Assembly: GCF_008710275.1 (NCBI RefSeq)
Contig: NZ_VYQE01000007.1
Coordinates: 1-64,000 of the forward strand
Origin: Histidinibacterium aquaticum
GTDB lineage: Bacteria > Pseudomonadota > Alphaproteobacteria > Rhodobacterales > Rhodobacteraceae
Length of the DNA: 64,000 nucleotides
Reading direction: 5' to 3'
The position numbers and the translations under genes were made by a program. How positions within the stretch are numbered: the stretch's first letter is position 1; the number at the start of each line of letters is the position of its first letter. The notes under the pieces are model-generated. The model had not been told where the DNA came from, did not search any database, and saw only the letters and a program-made list of their open reading frames with translations. Shown in pieces: positions 53,790 to 62,760 of this stretch.

Positions 53790-54338
53790 TCATCCGAACG
53801 GCCAAGGGCCGACGAGCCCGTGGATCAGCGCGACAATGATATAGATGACCACAGCGACGACCACCGCCGTGATCTCCTTCTGCCGTGGCACCTCGTGCGC
53901 AGGCGGCTGCCAGTCGGGCTCGGCCCGGTTGATGACCGCCATCTCCACCAACGCCCAGACCAGCAGCCCGCCGAAGAGGATGAAGGAGGGCACATCGCCG
54001 TTCACGAGCAGGTGGGCGAAACAGAAGACCACGACCGCCGAGAGCTGCGGGTGACGCATCTTCTTCGATAGCCAGGTTTTCGATCCGCTCACGGCGAAGA
54101 GGTAGAAGGCCAGCAGCATCAGCAGGTTGTTGATGCCCGTCAACGCGGGCGTCCGGCCCCAGTAGAAGGCGCCGTAGGAAGTGCGGTAGCCGATCACCAT
54201 GAGAACGATGGAGAGCAGCAGGGCCCCGGCGACGGCGCCCTTGCGCTTGTCCCCCATCCGGGCCCGCGCGTCGGGCGCGATCCGCTTGAAGAGGTGCGCG
54301 GCCCACCAGAGGGCCACCCCGAGGATCAGCCAGATCAT
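53790..54338 (-). CDS. NnrU-family membrane protein
   Basis: 182 aa starting MIWLILGVALWWAAHLFKRIAPDARARMGDKRKGAVAGAL, with about six helices. MRHPQLSAVVVFCFAHLLVNGDVPSFILFGGLLVWALVEMAVINR is the conserved NnrU/isoprenylcysteine-methyltransferase-like core. NnrU is linked to nitric-oxide metabolism in Rhodobacter; here it lies between mcl2 (1-nt gap) and DUF1737-mch, a place not explained by that role. Confidence 0.88.
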   Translation of the reverse strand: MIWLILGVALWWAAHLFKRIAPDARARMGDKRKGAVAGALLLSIVLMVIGYRTSYGAFYWGRTPALTGINNLLMLLAFYLFAVSGSKTWLSKKMRHPQLSAVVVFCFAHLLVNGDVPSFILFGGLLVWALVEMAVINRAEPDWQPPAHEVPRQKEITAVVVAVVIYIIVALIHGLVGPWPFG

Positions 54339-54339
54339 G

Positions 54340-55218
54340 TCAGTCTCCCCTCCCGTCGGGCGTCCGTGTCCCGTCCGAGATGTCGCGGATCGCGTCTGCC
54401 TTGGCAAGGGTCGCTCGGGCGGTCGCAACGTGGAGGTTCTCCACGATGCTGCCGTCAACGACCGCAACGGCCTGCCCCTGCCGTCCCGCCTCCTCGTAGG
54501 CCGCGATCTGGCGTTCGGCGAGGTCGATCTCCTCCTCCGAGGGCGAGAAGACCCGGTTGGTGACCGGCAGCTGGGCGGGATGGATCACGCTCTTCCCGTC
54601 AAAGCCCAGCGCCCGGCCCTGGTCGCATTCGCGCCGCAGGCCCTCCTCGTCGCGGAAGGCGTTGTAGACCCCGTCGAACGCCACGATCCCCGCCGCCCGC
54701 GCGGCGAGCAGGCAGGTCTGCAGGGCGGTCTGGAGCTCGGCGCGGTCCGCTCCGACGCGGGCGCCGAGATCCTTGGCGAGGTCGTTGGTGCCCATGACGA
54801 AGCCTTCGAGCCTCGGATGCCGTGCGATCTCGAAGGCTGCGAAGACGCAGGCGGGCGTCTCCATCATCGCCCAGACGGGACGGCCCGGCAGGAGGTTGGC
54901 GAGCCTGTCGATGTCGCCGGGTCCGGTGACCTTCGGCAGCAGCACGGCATCGCAGTCGGCATCTCGCAGGGCGACGGCATCGTCCCGGCCCCACTCGGTG
55001 TCGAGCGCGTTGATCCGCACGATCCTTGCGCGGCTGCCGTATCCGCCTGCCGAGAGTTCCGCGACCAGGGTCTCGCGGGCCGCCGGCTTCTCCTCCGGCG
55101 CGACGGCGTCCTCGAGGTCGAACAGGATGGCGTCGGCCTCAAGCCCGCGGGCCTTGTCCAGGGCGCGGGGCTTCGATCCCGGGATGTAGAGGGCGGACCG
55201 GTAGGGGCGTGCCTGCAT
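54340..55218 (-). CDS. mcl2: (3S)-malyl-CoA thioesterase (CitE-like)
   Basis: 292 aa from the ATG with GAGGG upstream; an ATG 18 nt earlier lacks a ribosome site. YRSALYIPGSKPRALDKARGLEADAILFDLEDAVAPEEK, VWAMMETPACVFAAFEIARHPRLEGFVMGTNDLAKDLG and GFDGKSVIHPAQLPVTNRVFSPSEEEI follow the Mcl2 subtype rather than the longer Mcl1 lyase. It hydrolyses malyl-CoA to malate and CoA at the end of the ethylmalonyl-CoA pathway. First gene of the mcl2-nnrU-DUF1737-mch operon. Confidence 0.9.
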   Translation of the reverse strand: MQARPYRSALYIPGSKPRALDKARGLEADAILFDLEDAVAPEEKPAARETLVAELSAGGYGSRARIVRINALDTEWGRDDAVALRDADCDAVLLPKVTGPGDIDRLANLLPGRPVWAMMETPACVFAAFEIARHPRLEGFVMGTNDLAKDLGARVGADRAELQTALQTCLLAARAAGIVAFDGVYNAFRDEEGLRRECDQGRALGFDGKSVIHPAQLPVTNRVFSPSEEEIDLAERQIAAYEEAGRQGQAVAVVDGSIVENLHVATARATLAKADAIRDISDGTRTPDGRGD

Positions 55219-55253
55219 GAAACCCTCGCGCAACATTCTTGCTCAGGTGCGCA

Positions 55254-55270
55254 CAGATCGGACCGATCTG
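55254..55270. promoter_or_regulatory. 17-bp palindrome in the mcl2 divergent promoter
   Basis: CAGATCGG-A-CCGATCTG, perfect 8-bp arms around one base, 36 nt upstream of the mcl2 ATG and 89 nt upstream of the divergent secreted-protein gene. Well placed as an operator for either. Confidence 0.55.
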
Positions 55271-55358
55271 CAATGCCTCCGCGATTGTGCCGCGCCGTTA
55301 ATCATTTCTCAGAGGTTCCGGGTCAGTCTAATGTCGACCACGCCGGAAGGGACCCGCC

Positions 55359-55655
55359 ATGCCCAAGCTTCTGACGCTCGCCCTCCTGCTCTGCGGCCTG
55401 GGGGCCTCCGCGGCGGCGGAGACCTGCGCGTCCCGCGACTCCGTCGTCGACCGGCTTGCGAAAGGGTGGGGCGAAAGTCGCCAGTCGGTCGGCATCGCCG
55501 CGAACAACGCAGTGGTCGAACTCTACGCCTCGCCGGAGACCGGGACCTGGACCATCACCGTCACACGGCCCGGCGGCCCGACCTGTCTCGTCGCCTCGGG
55601 ACGCGACTACGAGCACCTGGCGGAGCCGTTGCCGAACACCGATTCGCCCGCATGA
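55359..55655 (+). CDS. Small secreted protein of unknown function
   Basis: 98 aa. Signal peptide about residues 1-20 (GASAAAE-TCA). The mature domain CASRDSVVDRLAKGWGESRQSVGIAANNAVVELYASPETGTWTITVTRPGGPTCLVASGRDYE has two cysteines that could pair and a NNAVVELYASPETGTWTITVT beta segment. Similar small proteins occur in Rhodobacterales, from memory. The ribosome site is GGAAGGGA. Divergent from mcl2 and upstream of mdh. Confidence 0.75.
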   Translation: MPKLLTLALLLCGLGASAAAETCASRDSVVDRLAKGWGESRQSVGIAANNAVVELYASPETGTWTITVTRPGGPTCLVASGRDYEHLAEPLPNTDSPA

Positions 55656-55746
55656 CGGGCCCTCGGCGTGCTGCCTCTGCCCCGCGCGGCCGAGCCGTCA
55701 CGTCTTCCGGGCAGGCCCGGGGGACCTGCCCCAGCGACGCTGATAG

Positions 55747-56808
<1,062 letters not shown>

Positions 56809-56837
56809 GGCCGGGGCGGACAATAGACAATGGAACA

Positions 56838-56872
56838 GGGCGGGACCGGCAGGCTCCCGCCCTTCCTTTTTT
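56838..56872 (+). terminator. Rho-independent terminator of mdh
   Basis: GGGCGGGA, 9-nt loop, TCCCGCCC, then TTCCTTTTTT. It lies 29 nt after the mdh stop and separates mdh from the suc operon. Confidence 0.9.
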
Positions 56873-56951
56873 CGGAGAGGCCGCGCCCCGCGGATTCGCA
56901 TGACACGCGATCCGTGGAGCCCCGGGACGACCTCCACCAAACCCCGGAATA

Positions 56952-56982
56952 TGTGATCACAGCCAGAATACGTGTGATCACG
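56952..56982 (+). promoter_or_regulatory. Double GTGATCAC operator of sucC operon
   Basis: TGTGATCACA-N10-GTGTGATCACG, ending 99 nt before the sucC ATG. It matches the sdh operator at 51910-51940 at all 21 positions outside the N10, with the same orientation and the same 21-bp spacing of palindrome centres. Confidence 0.75.
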
Positions 56983-57080
56983 TATGCCGCTTTTTCGATA
57001 GAACTCGCGGAAAGCCCTTTGGATACAGGTCGGTTTTGTGTTTTAGCGAGGGAAACCGAGGTCAGCACGAAGGACGCCCC

Positions 57081-58274
57081 ATGAACATCCACGAGTACCA
57101 GGCGAAGTCGCTCCTGCGCTCCTACGGCGCCCCGGTCAGCGATGGCCGCCCGGTCTTCAAGGCCGAAGAGGCCAAGACCGCTGCCGGCGAGCTGGACGGA
57201 CCGCTCTGGGTCGTGAAGGCGCAGATCCACGCCGGCGGGCGCGGCAAGGGCTCCTTCAAGGAATCCGACGCCGGCGAGAAGGGCGGCGTTCGGCTGGCCA
57301 AGTCGGTCGAGGAGGCCGCGGAAGAGGCCAAGCGCATGCTCGGCCGTACCCTGGTCACGCACCAGACCGGGCCAGAGGGCAAGCAGGTCAACCGCATCTA
57401 CATCGAGGAAGGCTCGGACATCGAGACCGAGCTCTACCTGGCGCTGCTGGTGGACCGGGTGACGAGCCGCGTGTCCTTCGTCTGCTCCACCGAGGGCGGC
57501 ATGGACATCGAGGAGGTCGCCGCCTCCGCGCCCGAGAAGATCCTGAGCTTCTCCGTCGACCCCGCCACGGGCTACCAGCCCTTCCACGGCCGCAGGATCG
57601 CCTTCGCGCTCGGCCTCGAGGGCAAGCAGGTCAAGGAATGCGTCTCGCTGATGGGCATCCTCTACAAGGCCTTCATCGAACGCGACATGGAGATGCTGGA
57701 GATCAACCCGCTGATCGTCACGGACAAGGGCAGCCTCAAGGTGCTCGACGCCAAGCTCGGCTTCGACAGCAACGCGCTCTACCGGCAGCAGGACGTCGCC
57801 AGCCTGCGCGACGAGACCGAGGAGGACCCGAAGGAACTCCAGGCCTCCAAGTACGACCTCAACTACATCGCGCTCGACGGCGAGATCGGCTGCATGGTCA
57901 ACGGCGCCGGCCTCGCCATGGCGACGATGGACATCATCAAGCTCTACGGCGCAGAGCCCGCCAACTTCCTCGACGTGGGCGGCGGCGCGACGAAGGAGAA
58001 GGTGACCGAGGCCTTCAAGATCATCACGTCCGACAAGAACGTGAAGGGTATCCTCGTGAACATCTTCGGCGGCATCATGCGTTGTGACGTGATCGCCGAA
58101 GGCGTGATCGCCGCGGTCAAGGAGGTCGGCCTCGAAGTGCCGCTCGTTGTCCGGCTCGAGGGCACAAACGTGGAGAAGGGCAAGGAGATCATCGCCTCCT
58201 CCGGCCTCAACGTGATCGCCGCCGACAGTCTCAGCGACGGGGCGGAGAAGATCGTGAAGGCGGTGAAGGGCTGA
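57081..58274 (+). CDS. sucC: Succinyl-CoA synthetase beta subunit
   Basis: 397 aa. ATP-grasp subunit: [63 protein letters not shown] and [17 protein letters not shown]. It couples succinyl-CoA hydrolysis to NTP synthesis with SucD. First gene of sucC-(small ORF)-sucD-(small ORF)-sucA-sucB; the promoter carries the double operator. Confidence 0.97.
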   Translation: MNIHEYQAKSLLRSYGAPVSDGRPVFKAEEAKTAAGELDGPLWVVKAQIHAGGRGKGSFKESDAGEKGGVRLAKSVEEAAEEAKRMLGRTLVTHQTGPEGKQVNRIYIEEGSDIETELYLALLVDRVTSRVSFVCSTEGGMDIEEVAASAPEKILSFSVDPATGYQPFHGRRIAFALGLEGKQVKECVSLMGILYKAFIERDMEMLEINPLIVTDKGSLKVLDAKLGFDSNALYRQQDVASLRDETEEDPKELQASKYDLNYIALDGEIGCMVNGAGLAMATMDIIKLYGAEPANFLDVGGGATKEKVTEAFKIITSDKNVKGILVNIFGGIMRCDVIAEGVIAAVKEVGLEVPLVVRLEGTNVEKGKEIIASSGLNVIAADSLSDGAEKIVKAVKG

Positions 58275-58296
58275 TCCACCGAACGGGGAGACCGCT

Positions 58297-58608
58297 ATGA
58301 ACCTCAGAGACGACGATCCGGGGTACGCCCCGATCCTGGTGGGCCTCGCCATGGTGGGCGTGGGCCTCGCGGTCCGGCAGTTGAAGCCCGAGACGCTGCG
58401 CCTTCCGGAACCGGGCGGCAAGTCCCCGCGCCTGCGCGACGTGCGCGACGTGAAAGGCGCGGCGCACAAGGCCCGCGACGCGCTGGCCGGGTTCATCCCC
58501 GACAATCTCTTCGGCTCGCTGGGCCGGACCCTGATGATCATGGGCGGCGCGATGATCGCCGTGCGCGCGCTCGACGAACTGGTGGACGACGACACCGCCG
58601 ACTACTGA
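58297..58608 (+). CDS. Small membrane protein between sucC and sucD
   Basis: 103 aa with an ACGGGGAGA site before the ATG. Two hydrophobic segments: about residues 10-25 ([17 protein letters not shown]) and 75-90 ([17 protein letters not shown]), joined by a charged loop ([24 protein letters not shown]), and an acidic C-terminus. No recognised family. sucC and sucD are normally adjacent, often overlapping, so this insertion is unusual; it lies 22 nt after sucC and 50 nt before sucD. Confidence 0.75.
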   Translation: MNLRDDDPGYAPILVGLAMVGVGLAVRQLKPETLRLPEPGGKSPRLRDVRDVKGAAHKARDALAGFIPDNLFGSLGRTLMIMGGAMIAVRALDELVDDDTADY

Positions 58609-58658
58609 CGCGGGCGCGCGGCTTCGCGCCCCGCCAACGACCCAAACAGAGGAAAGAC

Positions 58659-59540
<882 letters not shown>

Positions 59541-59541
59541 G

Positions 59542-59667
59542 ATGCGCCCCGGGTCGGAGATGCGCGGAACGCCGGCGCGGGAGGCTACGGCCACCCGCGC
59601 CTTCGTCGTGCTGATCGCCGTGCTCGGCGGGATCCTCGCCCTTGCCCTCATGCGGGGGCCGGCCTGA
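59542..59667 (+). CDS. Candidate 41-aa small membrane protein after sucD
   Basis: ATG one base after the sucD stop (TGAGATG). Residues 19-36 (RAFVVLIAVLGGILALAL) form a single membrane helix after a charged N-terminus, and the C-terminus is MRGPA. An internal ATG at 59560 follows GGTCGGAG and is an alternative start. Position by translational reinitiation and the clean hydrophobic helix support a real gene; no family is recognised. Confidence 0.5.
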   Translation: MRPGSEMRGTPAREATATRAFVVLIAVLGGILALALMRGPA

Positions 59668-59728
59668 TGGCGGCCCGGCCCCTCTCCCCTTTCACGGTTC
59701 GGTGTCCGCGGCATCGAAACCGTATCGC

Positions 59729-59747
59729 AACGTCCATGTTGGACGTT
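59729..59747 (+). promoter_or_regulatory. Hairpin in the sucD-sucA leader
   Basis: AACGTCCA-TGT-TGGACGTT, perfect 8-bp arms with a 3-nt loop, flanked by CCGCGG on both sides, 43 nt before the sucA ATG. Likely an RNA hairpin (processing, stability or attenuation) between the sucCD and sucAB parts; it could also be a protein-binding palindrome. Confidence 0.5.
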
Positions 59748-59790
59748 CCACCGCGGAGCTGACCCGGCACAGATTGCCCGAGGACCCGAC

Positions 59791-62754
59791 ATGACCGACC
59801 AGAGCCCCAACGACGTCTTCCACGCCTCCTCCTTCCTGCAGGGGCAGAACGCCGACTACATCGAACAGCTCTACGCGAAATATTCCGACGATCCCGGCGC
59901 GGTCGACGAGAGCTGGCGGGAGTTCTTCTCCTCCCTCGGCGACGGACCCGACGAGGCGCGGGCCGAGGCGCAGGGCCCCTCCTGGTCGCGCCCCGACTGG
60001 CCGCCGCAGCCCACCGACGACTGGATCGCCGCGCTGGACGGCCAGTGGCCGGTCGACCCCAAGGACGCGAAGGCGGCGGGCGACAAGATCAAGGCCAAGG
60101 CAGAGGAGCAGGGCGTCGCCATCTCCGAGGAACAGGTGCGCTCGGCGGTGCTCGACAGCATCCGCGCGCTGATGCTGATCCGCGCCTACCGGATTCGCGG
60201 CCACCTGGAGGCCGACCTCGACCCGCTCGGCATGCGTCATCAGACCGAGCACCCGGAGCTCGACCCGAAGTCCTACGGTTTCAAGCCCGAGGACATGGAC
60301 CGGCCGATCTTCATCGACAAGGTGCTGGGCCTCGAACACGCGACGATGACCCAGATCGTCGAGATCGTGCGCCGCACCTACTGCGGCACCTTCGCGCTGC
60401 AGTACATGCACATCTCCGACCCCGAGCAGGCCGCCTGGCTGAAGGAACGGATCGAGGGCTACGGCAAGGAGATCAGCTTCACCCAGAACGGCCGCCGGGC
60501 GATCCTGAACAAGCTGGTCGAGGCCGAGGGCTTCGAGAAGTTCCTGCACGTCAAATACATGGGCACAAAGCGCTTCGGCCTCGACGGCGGCGAGGCGCTG
60601 ATCCCGGCGATGGAGCAGGTGATCAAGCGGGGCGGCGCGCTCGGCATCAAGGAGATCGTCATCGGCATGCCCCACCGCGGCCGCCTCTCGGTGCTGGCCA
60701 ACGTGATGCAGAAGCCCTACCGGGCGATCTTCAACGAGTTCCAGGGCGGCAGCTTCAAACCCGATGACGTCGACGGCTCGGGCGACGTCAAATACCACCT
60801 CGGCGCCTCTTCCGACCGGGAGTTCGACGGCAACACCGTCCACCTCTCGCTGACCGCGAACCCCTCGCACCTCGAGGCGGTGAATCCCGTCGTTCTCGGC
60901 AAGGCCCGCGCCAAGCAGGACCAGCTCAAGGATGGCGACCGGACGGCGGTTCTCCCGGTGCTGCTCCACGGCGACGCCGCCTTCGCGGGCCAGGGCGTCG
61001 TGGCGGAGTGTTTCCAGCTCTCCTCGATACGCGGACACCGCACGGGCGGGACGATGCACCTCGTGGTGAACAACCAGATCGGCTTCACCACGGCGCCGCA
61101 CTTCTCGCGGTCCTCGCCCTACCCCACCGACATCGCGCTGATGGTCGAGGCGCCGATCTTCCACGTCAACGGCGACGACCCGGAGGCCGTGGTCCACGCC
61201 GCCAAGGTCGCCACCGAGTTCCGCCAGAAGTTCGGCAAGGACGTGGTGATCGACATGATCTGCTACCGCCGGTTCGGCCACAACGAGGGCGACGAGCCCA
61301 TGTTCACGAACCCGGTGATGTACAAGAAGATCAAGGGTCACAAGACGACCCTGACCCTCTACACAGAGCGGCTGGTCAAGGACGGTCTCATCCCCGAGGG
61401 CGAGATCGAGGACATGAAGGCCAGCTTCCAGAACCACCTCAACGACGAGTTCGAGGCGGGGAAGGAATACAAGCCCAACAAGGCCGACTGGCTCGACGGC
61501 CGCTGGTCCCACATGGACAAGATGAAGGAGGGTAAGTACCAGCGCGGCAAGACCTGGATCAAGCCCAAGACCTTCGAGGAGATCGGCCGCGCGCTGACCA
61601 CGGCGCCCGAGGGCTTCGCGACCCACCGCACGGTGGAGCGTCTGCTCCAGGCCAAGGCCACCATGTTCGAGACCGGAGAGGGCTTCGACTGGGCGACCGC
61701 CGAGGCGATGGCCTTCGGCTCGCTCCTGACCGAGGGCTACCCGGTCCGGCTGGCCGGCCAGGACTCCGTGCGCGGCACCTTCTCGCAGCGGCACTCGGCC
61801 CTCATCAACCAGGAAACGGAAGAGCGCTATTACCCGCTCAACCACATCCGCGAGGGGCAGGCCCGCTACGAGGCGATCGACTCGATGCTCTCGGAATACG
61901 CCGTGCTGGGCTTCGAGTACGGCTACAGCCTCGCCGAGCCCAACGCGCTCACGCTCTGGGAGGCGCAGTTCGGCGACTTCGCCAACGGCGCGCAGATCAT
62001 GTTCGACCAGTTCATCTCGTCGGGCGAGCGCAAGTGGCTGCGGATGTCGGGACTCGTCATGCTCCTGCCCCACGGCTACGAGGGCCAGGGCCCCGAGCAC
62101 TCCTCGGCCCGGCTCGAGCGGTTCCTGCAGCAGTGCGCCGAGGATAACTGGATCGTCGCGAACTGCACGACGCCGGCGAACTACTTCCACATCCTGCGCC
62201 GCCAGCTGCACCGCAGCTTCCGCAAGCCGCTGGTGCTGATGACGCCCAAGTCGCTTCTGCGCCACAAGCTCGCGGTCTCGTCCAAGGAGATGTTCCTGGA
62301 AGGCTCCTCCTTCCACCGCGTCCTCTGGGACGACGCCGAAAAGGGCAACTCCGACACCGAGCTGAAGCCCGACGACCAGATCAAGCGCGTCGTCATGTGC
62401 TCGGGCAAGGTCTACTACGACCTGCTGGAAGAGCGCGACGCGCGCGGCATCGACGACGTCTACATCATGCGCTTCGAGCAGTTCTATCCCTTCCCGGCCC
62501 AGGCCGCGGTGAAGGAGCTGCAGCGCTTCGAGAAGGCAGAGATGATCTGGTGCCAGGAAGAGCCCAAGAACCAGGGCGGCTGGAGCTTCATCGAGCCCAA
62601 CATCGAATGGGTCCTGTCGCGTCTCGACGCCGCCCACCCGCGCCCGCGCTACGTGGGCCGGCCCGCCTCGGCCTCGCCGGCGACCGGCCTCGCGTCCCAG
62701 CACAAGAAGCAACAGCAGGCGCTCGTCGACGAAGCGCTCACGATCGAAGGATAA
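59791..62754 (+). CDS. sucA: 2-oxoglutarate dehydrogenase E1 component
   Basis: 987 aa. This thiamine-diphosphate enzyme decarboxylates 2-oxoglutarate and transfers succinyl to E2. The N-terminal E2-binding part (FHASSFLQGQNADYIEQLYAKYSDDPGAVDESWREFF), the GMPHRGRLSVLANV motif, NNQIGFTT, VNGDDPEAVVHAAKVA (ThDP-Mg motif) and FSQRHSAL then ILLPHGYEGQGPEHSSARLERFLQ are all typical. Six nt separate it from sucB. Confidence 0.98.
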   Translation: MTDQSPNDVFHASSFLQGQNADYIEQLYAKYSDDPGAVDESWREFFSSLGDGPDEARAEAQGPSWSRPDWPPQPTDDWIAALDGQWPVDPKDAKAAGDKIKAKAEEQGVAISEEQVRSAVLDSIRALMLIRAYRIRGHLEADLDPLGMRHQTEHPELDPKSYGFKPEDMDRPIFIDKVLGLEHATMTQIVEIVRRTYCGTFALQYMHISDPEQAAWLKERIEGYGKEISFTQNGRRAILNKLVEAEGFEKFLHVKYMGTKRFGLDGGEALIPAMEQVIKRGGALGIKEIVIGMPHRGRLSVLANVMQKPYRAIFNEFQGGSFKPDDVDGSGDVKYHLGASSDREFDGNTVHLSLTANPSHLEAVNPVVLGKARAKQDQLKDGDRTAVLPVLLHGDAAFAGQGVVAECFQLSSIRGHRTGGTMHLVVNNQIGFTTAPHFSRSSPYPTDIALMVEAPIFHVNGDDPEAVVHAAKVATEFRQKFGKDVVIDMICYRRFGHNEGDEPMFTNPVMYKKIKGHKTTLTLYTERLVKDGLIPEGEIEDMKASFQNHLNDEFEAGKEYKPNKADWLDGRWSHMDKMKEGKYQRGKTWIKPKTFEEIGRALTTAPEGFATHRTVERLLQAKATMFETGEGFDWATAEAMAFGSLLTEGYPVRLAGQDSVRGTFSQRHSALINQETEERYYPLNHIREGQARYEAIDSMLSEYAVLGFEYGYSLAEPNALTLWEAQFGDFANGAQIMFDQFISSGERKWLRMSGLVMLLPHGYEGQGPEHSSARLERFLQQCAEDNWIVANCTTPANYFHILRRQLHRSFRKPLVLMTPKSLLRHKLAVSSKEMFLEGSSFHRVLWDDAEKGNSDTELKPDDQIKRVVMCSGKVYYDLLEERDARGIDDVYIMRFEQFYPFPAQAAVKELQRFEKAEMIWCQEEPKNQGGWSFIEPNIEWVLSRLDAAHPRPRYVGRPASASPATGLASQHKKQQQALVDEALTIEG

Positions 62755-62760
62755 CCGACC

